A stretch of DNA of 41,692 nt, from contig VXQO01000024.1 of assembly GCA_009838975.1 (NCBI GenBank), positions 1-41,692 of the forward strand, read 5' to 3'. A program made the translations under genes and the position numbers. Shown piece after piece: positions 1-9,307 of this stretch. A model generated the notes under the pieces. It was not told the origin of the DNA. It did no database searches and was given only the letters and a program-made list of their open reading frames with translations. This stretch comes from Gemmatimonadota bacterium. GTDB lineage: Bacteria > Gemmatimonadota > Gemmatimonadetes > Longimicrobiales > Gaopeijiaceae. The stretch's first letter is position 1. Every line of letters starts with the position of its first letter.

Positions 1-2538
1 GTCCCCGCCTCCCTCACGATCTCGCCCGCCTCCGTCTCCTTCACCGCCGTGGGTGACACCGAGCAGCTCAGCGCCCGGGTGGTCGACCAGTACGGCAACG
101 TGATGTCCGGCGTCAGCGTCGTCTGGGCGAGCCTGCGCCCGACGGTGGCACAGGTCGACGTTACAACGGGCCTCGTGACCTCGGCGGGCGCCGGCACGGC
201 AACCATCTCGGCCCGTGCCCAGTCTGCCAGCGGCGAGGCAATGGTGACCGTGCAACAGGAGGTGGAGGCGCTCGAGAAAGCGGCCGGCGACGGTCAGGAG
301 GGCTATTTCGGGGAGGCGCTGCCGGTCGCACCGGCCGTTCGCGTGCTGGACCGCAACGGTCATCCGGCCGCGGAGATCACGGTGAACTTCGAGGTCACGG
401 CGGGCGGCGGCTCGGTCTCGCACTCGTCGATCGTCACCCGCTCCGAGGGTATCGCCGAGACGGTGTGGACAATGGGGACGGACTCGCTGCAGACGCTTTC
501 GGCGACCGCCGCCGGGTTCACGGCCGAGTTTCGGGCGACTGCGTCGCACCTGGCGCTCATCATTGCCACCGACTCGCTGCCGCAGGGACGCGCCACGCTG
601 GAGTACGCCCAAGCGCTGACGGCGCGGGGGGGCAGCGGTAGCGGGTACAGCTGGAGCCTCGCGGAAGGCGCGGCGATTCCTCCCGGGCTCGCCCTCTCCG
701 AGGACGGCACTCTCCACGGCACGCCGGAGGAAGCCGGCGATTTCGAGTTCGGGGTACGGCTCGTCGATTCGGAGGGTGGGGAGGCCACCGCGACTCTTGG
801 AATGAAGGTCTGCGACGGACCGCTCGGACTGGCGCTCGGCGATGTGAGAGTCGCCACGGCGAACGACATGAGGGGCTGCGGCCTGTTCATCCGCGCGCCC
901 CGGAGTTCCGCCTACTACCGCGTCACACTCGCGGGCCTGGATGCTTCCAACGAGCGCATATTCCCCGTCGAACTGATGGCCGAGGGGATTGCGCCGAGCC
1001 AGGCACCCGGGCTGAGGCCCGTCGTCGCAGCCGCCGAGCGCGCAGCCGACCCGACCGCGCTCCACGCCCTCGACCCGGACTGGGAGCGCGCGCTGGAGAT
1101 CGAGGACGCCAACGCGGCGCTCCACTACGAGATCCGCCGTCAGGAAGCCGAAATGTTCGCCCGGCTGGAAGACGAAGGACGACTCGCCGGCATGCTCGAA
1201 CGCGGCATCGAGGCGCAGATCGCGCGTCGCGAGGCACTGGCCGCGGGCGGACAGATGCAGGCGGACAGCCCTGCGCAGCGGCAGTTTCGGCTCTACAACC
1301 GCGACGGCGGCGACCGCTGCTCGATCCACCGCACCGTCACGGCGGGGCTCATCGCGGAGAACGACCACCTCGTGGTCTACGAGGACACGGCCGCCGCGTC
1401 TCCGGTGCCCGTGGCCAACGTCGAGCGCGTCATCGACTTCTACTCGGAGCACGGGGCCGAGGTCATCGAACGCTATTTCGGCGGCGTGAGCGACGTGAAC
1501 GGGGACGGCAGGGTCCTTGTCCTGGTGGACCCGGAACTCAATGGCGTGCGCGGTTACGTGTGGTCGGGAGACATGACCTTCACGGCGCTCGATTGTCCCA
1601 CGTCGAACGAGACCGAACTGATCCACATGAGCGCTGGAAGTTTCACCGAACTGGACGACGACCGGTACTGGGCGATGGCCGGACTGGTCCACGAGATGAA
1701 GCACGTCAGCTCGCTGTACAAGCGCGTGCGCAGCGACGTGCTTCGCGGCCGGCCCGCAGGCGTACGCACGTTCCATCCGACGTGGATCGAGGAAGGGACG
1801 GCAGAAATCGCCAAGGAGATGAGCTCACGCCTCGCCTGGGAAAGGGCCGGTGGACCCGCCATGCGCGACCGAGCCAACCGCACCATCATCCGCGACGGCC
1901 TGTCCAACATGAGATCGGAGGTCTGGGGCACCTTCCAGGTCATGGCCAGGGTGGTGCGCGCGTTCTCCGTCGATCCCAACGCGGTCACCTTCGAGCCGAG
2001 GGATGAGGGCCATGTCTACGGGAGCGGCTGGCACTTCCATCGCCTGTTGCGCGACATCCTCGCGGGAGGAGATGATGCCCAGGCCGCCGACGAGGCCCTG
2101 GTCCTTGCACTCAACGATTCCTCCGCGATTCCGGGAGTCCTGGGCATCGCCGAGGCGACGGGTCTGAGCCTGGAAGACCTGCTCACCAAACACGCCATCG
2201 CGTTGACCGTCGCCGGTGCCGAACCATGGCTCACCGACGACGACACCCCCCGGTTCCTCGGCTACGATTTCCCCACCGCCACCGAGATCTTCTCCAACCC
2301 CGACCCGCCCGGCCGCTATCCGTGGCCGGTCACGCTGACCGGCGAAGAGGACGACAGCTCCGAACCCTCGGTTCCACTGGCGCGCACCCTGCGCTTCAGC
2401 GGCGAGGTCGGGTCGAGCGGGGTTCGCGTGTTCGACTTTGAGGCAGTCGACGAGGGCGCGGGTGCCATCTTTCGCCTGACCACTCTGTCGCCGATCGCGG
2501 TGATCGTGGCCCGGATACCGCGGCCACCAGGCTTCTAG
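1..2538 (+). CDS. Ig-like domain secreted metallopeptidase (5' end outside window)
   Basis: The reading frame is open from base 1, so the start and any signal peptide lie upstream; the GTG at 49 is internal. Counting codons from base 1, residues 1-85 resemble a bacterial Ig-like (Big_2) domain. A second Ig-like segment follows at about 90-180, and a putative-Ig (He_PIG-like) segment at about 185-270 carries the PPGL...DGTLHGTP pattern. The C-terminal half is a zinc peptidase domain: HEMKH at 564-568 matches HExxH, and WIEEGTAE at 595-602 supplies a likely third ligand (E598), as in gluzincins. The arrangement recalls the M30 hyicolysin-like group, but that assignment is tentative. The protein is probably exported and acts on extracellular proteins. 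It ends 22 bases from the convergent greA gene, with no clear terminator between them. Confidence 0.75.
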   Translation, partial: VPASLTISPASVSFTAVGDTEQLSARVVDQYGNVMSGVSVVWASLRPTVAQVDVTTGLVTSAGAGTATISARAQSASGEAMVTVQQEVEALEKAAGDGQEGYFGEALPVAPAVRVLDRNGHPAAEITVNFEVTAGGGSVSHSSIVTRSEGIAETVWTMGTDSLQTLSATAAGFTAEFRATASHLALIIATDSLPQGRATLEYAQALTARGGSGSGYSWSLAEGAAIPPGLALSEDGTLHGTPEEAGDFEFGVRLVDSEGGEATATLGMKVCDGPLGLALGDVRVATANDMRGCGLFIRAPRSSAYYRVTLAGLDASNERIFPVELMAEGIAPSQAPGLRPVVAAAERAADPTALHALDPDWERALEIEDANAALHYEIRRQEAEMFARLEDEGRLAGMLERGIEAQIARREALAAGGQMQADSPAQRQFRLYNRDGGDRCSIHRTVTAGLIAENDHLVVYEDTAAASPVPVANVERVIDFYSEHGAEVIERYFGGVSDVNGDGRVLVLVDPELNGVRGYVWSGDMTFTALDCPTSNETELIHMSAGSFTELDDDRYWAMAGLVHEMKHVSSLYKRVRSDVLRGRPAGVRTFHPTWIEEGTAEIAKEMSSRLAWERAGGPAMRDRANRTIIRDGLSNMRSEVWGTFQVMARVVRAFSVDPNAVTFEPRDEGHVYGSGWHFHRLLRDILAGGDDAQAADEALVLALNDSSAIPGVLGIAEATGLSLEDLLTKHAIALTVAGAEPWLTDDDTPRFLGYDFPTATEIFSNPDPPGRYPWPVTLTGEEDDSSEPSVPLARTLRFSGEVGSSGVRVFDFEAVDEGAGAIFRLTTLSPIAVIVARIPRPPGF

Positions 2539-2560
2539 CGTTCGCCCGCAGGGACGGCAG

Positions 2561-3043
2561 TCATTCCCCCACCCCCACCTGTTGCGGCAGGGTGGTGAGT
2601 TCGACGATCACGAACTCTCGCGGTCCCACCGGCAGCCGCACCGTCACCTCGTCTCCCTGACGCGCACCGAGCAGCCCCTGCCCGATCGGCGACTCGAGCG
2701 AAATGTGGCCCTTCTCGAGATCGATGTAGTCGCCGGCCACGATGGTGAACGTGCTTTCCGTCCCCACGGCCCGGTCCAGAACGCGAACCTTCGATCCAAA
2801 GCCCACCCGGTCGGTCGGGACATCGTCGATGTCGATCTTGGAGAGCTCCGACATGCGCCATGCCAGGTGTCCGATTCGCGCCTGAACGAACTGCTGGCGT
2901 TCCAGCGCGGATTTGTACTCCGCATTCTCGCGCAGGTCGCCCAGCTCCACCGCCTTCTTGATCCGGTCGGGCAGCTCGATGTTGAGCTCGTGCGTGAGCG
3001 CTTCGACTTCCTCAGATATCCTCGTCTTGATTTCTTCCAGCAT
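2561..3043 (-). CDS. greA: Transcription elongation factor GreA
   Basis: The 160-residue protein matches the usual GreA length of about 158. GreA enters the RNA polymerase secondary channel and stimulates cleavage of backtracked transcripts. Residues 1-75 form the N-terminal coiled coil, with the acidic tip in GDLRENAEY (D36, E39), the residues that place the catalytic magnesium. The C-terminal half is an FKBP-like domain with a PIGQGLLG segment and a DEVTVRLP strand, typical of the family. The ATG at 3043 is the only sensible start. The gene follows purK on the same strand after a 209-base gap. That gap carries the tandem AT-rich inverted repeats at 3134-3174, about 90-130 bases upstream of the start, so greA probably has its own promoter. 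Confidence 0.95.
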   Translation of the reverse strand: MLEEIKTRISEEVEALTHELNIELPDRIKKAVELGDLRENAEYKSALERQQFVQARIGHLAWRMSELSKIDIDDVPTDRVGFGSKVRVLDRAVGTESTFTIVAGDYIDLEKGHISLESPIGQGLLGARQGDEVTVRLPVGPREFVIVELTTLPQQVGVGE

Positions 3044-3133
3044 GATGCCTCACAGGGTGGTCAGGGAACGGATAAGCTAATCGCGCACGGGCGGTTGGGG
3101 GAGATGGGCACCTACGTTGGACAATCATGAACT

Positions 3134-3174
3134 ATGTAATGTATGGTTTACATAATGTAATATTATCTTTACAT
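3134..3174. promoter_or_regulatory. Tandem ATGTAA-N8-TTACAT boxes (site A)
   Basis: Two 20-base inverted repeats, each ATGTAA-N8-TTACAT with perfect 6-base arms, lie at 3134-3153 and 3155-3174. Their starts are 21 bases apart, about two helical turns. The segment is strongly AT-rich in a GC-rich setting and lies in the gap upstream of greA. A paired array like this is what a dimeric transcription factor binding co-operatively would use. The regulator is unknown. Related copies occur at 12859-12899 and 32954-32973. Confidence 0.6.
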
Positions 3175-3252
3175 CAGGTGTTGCGCTGGCGCCGTCAGAT
3201 GTCCCATCCGAGCATGCAGATGCCGTGCGTCGTTTCCGCGGAACCGCCGCCC

Positions 3253-4371
3253 CTACCAGCCGCTCGCCCGGGACAGTTCGCCCTCGCCGGGCAGCAGCGC
3301 CCACACCCGCTCCACGGTACCCATGACCTCCGCCTCGTCGCCGCCGGTGATGTTGACGTGCCCCAGCTTCCGGCCCGAACGGGGCGCCTTGTCGTAGATG
3401 TGCAGGTGGGCGCCGGGTATCCCCGCCAGGGCGCCGAGGTCCGGAAGCTCGCCGATCAGGTTGATCATCGCCGCCGGTCCGGGAACGCGGGGCCTGGCCA
3501 GCGGCATCCCGGTCACAGCGCGGATGTGGTTCTCGAACTGGCTCGTGTCGGCCCCGTCGAGCGTCCAGTGCCCGGAGTTGTGCACGCGCGGCGCGATCTC
3601 GTTGGCGACCAGACGGCCGCCCACCTCGAAGAGCTCGATCGCGAGCACACCGACATACCCGAATCGATCCAGCACCCTGGCCGCCAGGGCCTCGCCTTCG
3701 GACTGCAGCGCCTGCGTGAGCCCCGGCGCCGGCGCGTAGCTCACCGACAGGATCCCACCCCGATGGTGGTTCTCGGTCAGGGGATAGAACGCACGGCTGC
3801 CGTCACGCCCCGCGACCGCGAGCACGCTCAACTCCCGCTCAAAACGGACAAGGCTCTCCGCGATGAGCCCCGATCCCAACCGCACGACCGCCGCCGCCGC
3901 TTCCGCACCCGTCCGCACGACCGCCTGACCCTTGCCGTCGTAGCCGAGCCTGCGCGTCTTGATCACGGCCGGCAACCCGGTCACGGCGAGCGCGGCCTCG
4001 AGGCAATCGACGCTGTCCACAGGGTGGAACGCCGGCGTCGGGATGCCGAGTTCCCGGAACATCGTCTTCTCGGCCATGCGGTCCTGCGCGACCTCCAGCG
4101 CGGCGGGCGGCGGAAGCGCCGGCAGCCGGGCGGCAAGGAACGCCGCGCTGTCGGCTGGAACATTCTCGAACTCGTAGGTGACCACGTCCGCAGCCGCGGC
4201 GATCCGCGCGAGCCCGTCCATATCGTCGTAGGCGGCCGCTACGACCGTACCGAGTCCACCCGCGGGCGGATCGGGGAACGGCTCCAGAATGGCGAAGCGA
4301 TGCCCCAGTGGCATCCCCTCCAGGGCGAGCATGCGGCCGAGCTGCCCGCCGCCGAGGATGCCGACCCTCAC
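3253..4371 (-). CDS. purK: 5-(carboxyamino)imidazole ribonucleotide synthase PurK
   Basis: The 372-residue protein is an ATP-grasp ligase that makes N5-CAIR from AIR, bicarbonate and ATP in purine synthesis. The N-terminus has the nucleotide-fold start [12 protein letters not shown] and the [11 protein letters not shown] segment typical of PurK. The middle contains [12 protein letters not shown], the ATP-grasp glycine loop, and [17 protein letters not shown]-type residues with NSGHWTLDG mark the active site and CAIR-binding region. The start is GTG at 4371; it overlaps the purE stop in a GTGA arrangement, so the pair is translationally coupled. The length and all core motifs look intact. Confidence 0.95.
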   Translation of the reverse strand: MRVGILGGGQLGRMLALEGMPLGHRFAILEPFPDPPAGGLGTVVAAAYDDMDGLARIAAAADVVTYEFENVPADSAAFLAARLPALPPPAALEVAQDRMAEKTMFRELGIPTPAFHPVDSVDCLEAALAVTGLPAVIKTRRLGYDGKGQAVVRTGAEAAAAVVRLGSGLIAESLVRFERELSVLAVAGRDGSRAFYPLTENHHRGGILSVSYAPAPGLTQALQSEGEALAARVLDRFGYVGVLAIELFEVGGRLVANEIAPRVHNSGHWTLDGADTSQFENHIRAVTGMPLARPRVPGPAAMINLIGELPDLGALAGIPGAHLHIYDKAPRSGRKLGHVNITGGDEAEVMGTVERVWALLPGEGELSRASGW

Positions 4372-4904
4372 CGGGGCGGCGGAACGCTCGGGTCGCGGTC
4401 GGCCAGGACCGACTCGGTGCGGGCACGTGCGTGGGCGCGCACGGCCTCCCTGATGGCTGGATCGGTCTGCCCCAGGATCCGGCCCGCCAGCAACGCCGCG
4501 TTGGTCGCCCCCGCCACCCCGATCGCCAGCGTCCCCACCGGAACACCCCCCGGCATCTGCACGATCGAAAGCAGCGAGTCCAGCCCGTTGAGCGCCCGCG
4601 ACTGAACCGGCACACCCAGCACCGGAAGCACCGTCTTCGACGCGACCATCCCCGGGAGGTGCGCGGCCCCGCCGGCCCCCGCGATGATCACCTGCAGCCC
4701 CCGCTCCTCCGCGCTCCCCGCGTACTCATACAGCAGGTCCGGCGTGCGATGCGCCGACACCACCTGCACCTCGTGCGGAATCCCCAGCGCCTCGAGCGTA
4801 TCGGCCGCGTGCTTCATCGTACCCCAGTCGCTGCGGGATCCCATGATCACGCCAACCAGCGGCCGTCCTGGCGGGGTGTCGGACGTTGACGACTTCGATG
4901 CCAT
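4368..4904 (-). CDS. purE: N5-CAIR mutase PurE (class I)
   Basis: The 178-residue protein converts N5-CAIR to CAIR, directly after PurK. Class I PurE motifs are present in order: [10 protein letters not shown] near the N-terminus, [31 protein letters not shown] and [15 protein letters not shown] chose the ATG at 4904 because the frame upstream of it has no family similarity and reads through the divergent intergenic region. An AGGA stretch lies about 10 bases upstream. A short Ser/Thr-rich N-terminal tail of about 15 residues precedes the core. purE is first in the purE-purK pair and is divergent from the acyl-CoA oxidase gene. Confidence 0.95.
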   Translation of the reverse strand: MASKSSTSDTPPGRPLVGVIMGSRSDWGTMKHAADTLEALGIPHEVQVVSAHRTPDLLYEYAGSAEERGLQVIIAGAGGAAHLPGMVASKTVLPVLGVPVQSRALNGLDSLLSIVQMPGGVPVGTLAIGVAGATNAALLAGRILGQTDPAIREAVRAHARARTESVLADRDPSVPPPR

Positions 4905-5078
4905 CGGCAGGGTTCCTGTTCCGGTTTGCTGGCTTGAGATGAGGAAAGCCAAGAACGGACTTTGCCTTACGGCCCAGCGGTTTTCAAGGGGCGGCTCCCT
5001 CCTCGGCACCCCGGCGCCGGCGGGAGGGTGGACTTCAGGGTCCCGTCGGTACCCCGCACATGGCGCGTCTCCCGCCCG

Positions 5079-5105
5079 TTGAATGCGTCGCGGGTTGGCT
5101 ATCTT
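5079..5105 (+). promoter_or_regulatory. Possible promoter of the acyl-CoA oxidase gene
   Basis: TTGAAT (5079-5084) and TATCTT (5100-5105) resemble -35 and -10 hexamers, but the 15-base spacer is short. If used, transcription would start near 5112, which favours the ATG at 5149 over the upstream candidate at 5083. This is weak evidence based only on hexamer similarity. Confidence 0.3.
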
Positions 5106-5148
5106 GCAGGGAAGCGCCCCGCCCCACCCGAACCGCAGTTGCGCGCCG

Positions 5149-7518
5149 ATGCCCCCACATGGCCCACCCGTCCCAACCGGGCCCTCCCTCTCGCCCGAGC
5201 CCACCTTCCTGGCCTTTCTGCCGATCCTGTGCGCCGTCTGGGCGGACGGGCTCATGGAGGATGCCGAGCTGGACGCCGTGTCGGGCGCGCTCGACGGAGC
5301 CGAATGGATGACCCCGGAGGGCAGGGCGGAGGTGTTCGCGTGGCTTGATCCCGCCGCCCCGCCTGCCGCTCCCGTCTTCGCCGAGGCGGTGAAGCGGATC
5401 CGTGGCGGGGCCCGCGGCAGCGTCACCCTCGCGCGCGCCGGGGTAACCGTCGCCCAGCGAGCCGTGCGCCACCGGATGCACCTCCGCGCGCTTTCGGGCG
5501 TCGAACCGGACGACGGCGTGCTGGCGGCGGCGAACGTCGTCCCCTGGCGCGACCAGGCCCTCGCGACGCTCGGCCGCGTCGAACTGGAGCTGGGACTCGC
5601 CGGACCCGAGGCGCTCCGTGAGCTGACCGAGGCCGCGGACGAACGGGAGTTGCCGGCCGAGCCGCCCCCGGGGGTCGTGGACGAGATCGCGGCTCACATC
5701 CACGGCGGCTACCACGAGGTCAGGTCACGCGTCCGCGAAGCGCTGGCTCGTCCGGAACTGAGCATCCCGGACGAGATCCCGCGCGGCGAGTACCGCGAGC
5801 GGACGCTGACCGCGGTCAAGGTGCTGGCCGACATGGGCCTCGGCGTCGCCGCCTATCCGCGCGAATGGGGCGGGCTGGGAGATCCCGGCGCCGCGGTGGC
5901 GGCCTTCGAGGAACTCGCGCTCGGCGACCTCAGCGTGCTGGTCAAGTTCGGCGTGCAGTTCGGCCTCTTCGGCGGCAGCATCGCGCAGCTGGGGACCGAG
6001 AAGCACCACCGCCGCTACCTGCGGCAGGTTGCCACCCTGGCGCTGCCCGGCTGCTACGCGATGACGGAGACCGGACACGGCTCCAACGTGCGCGACCTGC
6101 GCACCACCGCCGACTACGACGCCACGACCGGCGAGTTCGTCATCGACACGCCCGACGACGACGCCCGCAAGGACTACATCGGCAACGCCGCGCTGCACGG
6201 ACGCATGGCCACCGTCTTCGCGCGGCTTCGGCTCGGGCGCGACGATCATGGGGTTCACGCCTTCCTGGTCCATATCCGCGATGCCCACGGCCGGGTCGCG
6301 CCCGGCGTCAGCATCGAGGACTGCGGCGCGAAGGAAGGGCTGAACGGCGTCGACAACGGTCGCATCCGGTTCGACGGCGTCCGGGTCGGGGCCGACGCGC
6401 TGCTCGACCGCTTCGCGCGCATCACCCCGGACGGCGAATACGAGAGCCCCATCCCGAGCGCGGGCCGACGCTTCTTCACCATGCTGGGCACCCTCGTCGC
6501 GGGGAGGATCAGCATCGCGGCCGCCTCGCAGACCGTCACCAGGAAGGCGCTCACGATCGCGGTCCGCTACACCGCGCGACGGCGCCAGTTCGGTCCGGCC
6601 GGCGGCGCTGAGGTCCCCGTCCTCGACTATCTGTCGGTACAGCGTGAACTCCTCCCCCGCCTGGCCGCCTCCTACGCCGTGGGCTTCGCGGTGCGTGACC
6701 TGACCCGCCGGTTTGCGAGTCCCGACGCCGACCGCCTTGAACTCGAGGTGCGCGCCGCCGGGCTCAAGGCCGCCGCGTCGCGGCTCGCGATGGACACGCT
6801 GCAGGCGTGCCGCGAAGCGTGCGGCGGCCAGGGCTATCTGGCCGCGAATCAGTTCGCCCGCCTCAAGGCCGACACCGATGTCTTCACCACCTTCGAGGGC
6901 GCCAACCCGGTGCTCCTGCAGCTGGTCGCAAAGGGGCTCCTGTCACGCTTCCGCAGGAATCTCGGAGACCTGACGATGTGGGGGATGGCGCGCTACCTCG
7001 CCGAACTGGCCGGCACGCGGCTGGCCGAGATGAACCCGGTCGTTACCCGCAGAACCGACCCGGACCACCTGGCCGACTCCGAGTTCCAGCTCGCTGCCTT
7101 CCACTACCGCGAACAACGGCTGATGCGTTCGGCCGCGCGGCGCGTCAAGGCTCGCATGGACCAGGGCATGGACAGCTTCGACGCGGTCAACGCCTGCCAG
7201 GACCACCTGATCACCCTGGCCCGGGCGCATGTCGACCGGATCGTGCTCGAATCCGCGCTTGAGGCGCTGGCGGGAATGGACGAATGCGACGGCAAGGAGC
7301 TGATCGCCCGCGTGATCGCGCTTCATGGTCTGGCAACGCTCGAAACCGACCGCGCCTGGTTCCTCGAGACGGGGTACTTCGAGCCCGTCAAGAGCGAAGC
7401 CGTGCGCCGCGAGGTCAACGCGCTGTGCCGGGAGCTGGCTCCGCGGGCACGCGAGCTTGTGGACGCGTTCCGGATACCGGACGAGTTGCTGGCCGCGCCG
7501 ATCGGGAAGAAGGGGTAG
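5149..7518 (+). CDS. Acyl-CoA oxidase/dehydrogenase family protein
   Basis: The 789-residue flavoprotein would catalyse alpha,beta-dehydrogenation of acyl-CoA in fatty-acid beta-oxidation. After an Ala/Pro-rich N-terminal region, the ACAD core begins near residue 180. It contains [12 protein letters not shown], the flavin and substrate segment [18 protein letters not shown], and [14 protein letters not shown]. The pattern TETGHGSN with a following TTADYD is more like peroxisomal acyl-CoA oxidases than short-chain dehydrogenases. [29 protein letters not shown]-type residues mark the C-terminal flavin-contact helix region, and a long acyl-CoA oxidase-type tail follows. Which electron acceptor is used (oxygen or ETF) cannot be read from the sequence. 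The start is uncertain: an in-frame ATG lies at 5083, but a possible promoter overlaps it. The gene is divergent from purE. Confidence 0.85.
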   Translation: MPPHGPPVPTGPSLSPEPTFLAFLPILCAVWADGLMEDAELDAVSGALDGAEWMTPEGRAEVFAWLDPAAPPAAPVFAEAVKRIRGGARGSVTLARAGVTVAQRAVRHRMHLRALSGVEPDDGVLAAANVVPWRDQALATLGRVELELGLAGPEALRELTEAADERELPAEPPPGVVDEIAAHIHGGYHEVRSRVREALARPELSIPDEIPRGEYRERTLTAVKVLADMGLGVAAYPREWGGLGDPGAAVAAFEELALGDLSVLVKFGVQFGLFGGSIAQLGTEKHHRRYLRQVATLALPGCYAMTETGHGSNVRDLRTTADYDATTGEFVIDTPDDDARKDYIGNAALHGRMATVFARLRLGRDDHGVHAFLVHIRDAHGRVAPGVSIEDCGAKEGLNGVDNGRIRFDGVRVGADALLDRFARITPDGEYESPIPSAGRRFFTMLGTLVAGRISIAAASQTVTRKALTIAVRYTARRRQFGPAGGAEVPVLDYLSVQRELLPRLAASYAVGFAVRDLTRRFASPDADRLELEVRAAGLKAAASRLAMDTLQACREACGGQGYLAANQFARLKADTDVFTTFEGANPVLLQLVAKGLLSRFRRNLGDLTMWGMARYLAELAGTRLAEMNPVVTRRTDPDHLADSEFQLAAFHYREQRLMRSAARRVKARMDQGMDSFDAVNACQDHLITLARAHVDRIVLESALEALAGMDECDGKELIARVIALHGLATLETDRAWFLETGYFEPVKSEAVRREVNALCRELAPRARELVDAFRIPDELLAAPIGKKG

Positions 7519-7541
7519 CATGTGTAGGTGGAGGTCGGAAT

Positions 7542-8684
7542 ATGCCAAGTGACCTGGCGAGACCCGGGATACCTGCCTCGGTGGCGGTCGCTTGTGCGAT
7601 CTGCTTCCCGGGGACACCGCCTCTGAGCGGCCAGGAGGTGATCGAACTGCCGGCGGAGGACCGATGGCTCGACGCCGACTTCGAGGAACTCTACCGCCTG
7701 GGATCGCTGCACGACGGCTGGGACGCCTTCGGCCAGGTTTCGGATGTCGACTTCGATGCTGCGGGCAACCTGCATATCCTCGATGGTCAGGCGGCGCAGA
7801 TCACGGTCGTGGACCTCCAGGGGAATCCGTTACGCCAGTTCGGCCGGGTGGGCGAGGGCCCCGGCGAGTTCAGCGCGGGCGGCACATGGACGCTCAGCGT
7901 GCTCGGCGATGAGCGTATTGCGGTCTACGACGCGAACCGGCGCGCCTTCGACCTTTTCACTCCGGACGGCGAGTTCGAACGAAGAATCCCGCTGGATGGC
8001 CCCACCTTTATCTCCATCCCGGACCTGCAGGCCGATCCCACTTCCGCGTCCCTGGTGTCGACCGGGGAGGTCCAGTACCTCGACTGGACTCCGCTTGCGC
8101 GACCGTCGTTCCGGTACGTCATGCGCTACGGACTGAGCGGGGAGAGAGTCGAGGTCGACACCCTGGCTGCGGGTTGGAGGCCGCCGGGAGACCTGCTCGC
8201 CTTCGCCCCCGAGTTCAGGGTGGGCGTGCTCCCCGATGGCGGCGTCGCCTTCACCGACTCATCCACCTACAGGATCAGGATCACGGGTCCGGAAGGCAGG
8301 GTGTCCCGTCTCCTGATCAGGCCGTTTCGGCCGGAGCCCGTGAGTCGCCGACACAGGGCGGTGTTTCTCGAGCGTGCTCCGGAGTCGATTCGTCGGCGGG
8401 CAGAGTCCGGGGCGTTGGAGTTCCACCACGAGATTCCGGTAGTCCGGGACCTGCGAACAAGTCGGAAGGGGACGATCTGGGTGCTCCGAAGAGGCGACGA
8501 ACCCGATAGCGCCGGACCCATCGACCTGATTGCTCCGGATGGCCGCTATCTGGGCACCCTTCCTGCCGGCGCCACCGATCTTCCATCGGCGTTCGGCCCC
8601 GAGGGTCTGGTGGCATTCGTGGAACGAGACGATCTGGATGTTCCCACCGTCGTGGTGAGGAGGCTGCCACCGGGATTGCAGTAG
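7542..8684 (+). CDS. 6-bladed beta-propeller protein, probably exported
   Basis: The 380-residue protein has an N-terminal hydrophobic stretch (ASVAVACAICF, residues 12-22) that looks like a signal peptide, with SGQ near the likely cleavage site. The rest holds repeated propeller blades: DVDFDAAGNLHILD, ITVVDLQGNPLRQFGRVGEGPGEF and VFDLFTPDGEFERRI-like blocks. Such 6-bladed beta-propeller proteins are common in Bacteroidota and Gemmatimonadota, mostly with unknown ligands. The ATG at 7542 is supported by a GGAGG at 7530-7534, seven bases upstream. The gene starts 23 bases after the acyl-CoA oxidase stop and may be co-transcribed with it. No catalytic motif was recognised. Confidence 0.8.
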   Translation: MPSDLARPGIPASVAVACAICFPGTPPLSGQEVIELPAEDRWLDADFEELYRLGSLHDGWDAFGQVSDVDFDAAGNLHILDGQAAQITVVDLQGNPLRQFGRVGEGPGEFSAGGTWTLSVLGDERIAVYDANRRAFDLFTPDGEFERRIPLDGPTFISIPDLQADPTSASLVSTGEVQYLDWTPLARPSFRYVMRYGLSGERVEVDTLAAGWRPPGDLLAFAPEFRVGVLPDGGVAFTDSSTYRIRITGPEGRVSRLLIRPFRPEPVSRRHRAVFLERAPESIRRRAESGALEFHHEIPVVRDLRTSRKGTIWVLRRGDEPDSAGPIDLIAPDGRYLGTLPAGATDLPSAFGPEGLVAFVERDDLDVPTVVVRRLPPGLQ

Positions 8685-8718
8685 GCGGTTCGGCGGCCCC
8701 ACTGGGTGTTCCGTTCGT

Positions 8719-9051
8719 TTACAGAAGAATCGCGCCGAGCGTGCTGGCGATCCACTGGTTGAGGCTCTTTCCTTCGGCCGCAGCAGCGGCCGCCGCGCTC
8801 GCGTGCAACTCGGGCGAGATGCGCAGATTGAATCTGCCCGAGTACGACCTTCGCGGCTCGACACCGTCCTCGTGGCACATCTCCAGGAACACCTTGAGGG
8901 ACACCGCACCTTCCTTCCTGAGACCAGCTACGTCGCGCGCATAGAAGTCTGCACCGCCGTTCAGGCCAATGAACTCGCCCCGAAACATGTCGATGTCGGG
9001 ATCGAACTGAATGATGGCCCTGTGGCCGTCGATCTCCATGGTGTTCTTCAT
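8719..9051 (-). CDS. hicB: HicB-family antitoxin
   Basis: The 110-residue protein has the HicB layout. The N-terminal half (residues 1-60) is the partly degraded RNase H-like fold with FDPDIDMFRGEFIGLNGGADF and the FLEMCHEDG segment. The C-terminal part is a ribbon-helix-helix-like DNA-binding module (SGRFNLRISPELHA, then SLNQWIASTL). The antitoxin would neutralise the neighbouring HicA-type toxin and repress the operon. Its start overlaps the toxin stop in an ATGA arrangement, so toxin and antitoxin are translationally coupled in the usual toxin-first order. A run of alanines (SAAAAAAAEG) lies before the last helix. Confidence 0.88.
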   Translation of the reverse strand: MKNTMEIDGHRAIIQFDPDIDMFRGEFIGLNGGADFYARDVAGLRKEGAVSLKVFLEMCHEDGVEPRRSYSGRFNLRISPELHASAAAAAAAEGKSLNQWIASTLGAILL

Positions 9052-9302
9052 GGTTCCACTCCGTTCCGCCGTAGCCATTCCCGGACGCTGGCGACCGCGC
9101 CGGCATCGACGTTCGGCGACGGATGCGGCCGGTGAAACACCCGCCGGTCTCCGAACAGTCTCACCCCGATGCGCGAGCCTTCGCGCTGGCTGATCTCCGC
9201 TCCCAACTCGATCAGCAACGCCTCGATCTTCCGCCAGGGGATGTTGCGGCTGACCGGATGCCGGAAGATCAGTTCGAGCGTCTTTCGGTGCCTGCACTTC
9301 AT
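9048..9302 (-). CDS. hicA: HicA-like toxin (mRNA interferase family)
   Basis: The 84-residue protein fits the HicA/YcfA-like dsRBD-fold family: IPWRKIEALLIELGAEI forms helix 1 and strand 1, then EGSRIGVRLFGDRRVFHRPHP, then a helix ending in REWLRRNGVEP. In classical HicA toxins the strand carries the catalytic His in a GSH motif; here the motif is GSR (R44). This variant occurs in a known HicA-like subgroup, and its activity is not clear to me. The ATG at 9302 is chosen because a well-formed promoter ends just five bases upstream, so the longer frame starting at 9332 would not be transcribed. The stop overlaps the hicB start. Confidence 0.82.
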   Translation of the reverse strand: MKCRHRKTLELIFRHPVSRNIPWRKIEALLIELGAEISQREGSRIGVRLFGDRRVFHRPHPSPNVDAGAVASVREWLRRNGVEP

Positions 9303-9307
9303 CGGGC

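Noticed and set aside
3134-3174. Tandem boxes as known GlnR/TnrA or CarH operators
   Set aside because: GlnR/TnrA sites have N7 spacing and CarH sites use 11-base direct repeats; neither matches the N8, 21-base-phased inverted repeats seen here.
3127-4605. Long plus-strand open frame opposite purK and purE
   Set aside because: It is the antisense of two well-supported purine genes, is Arg/Gly/His-rich, has no recognisable domain and runs through the AT-rich boxes.
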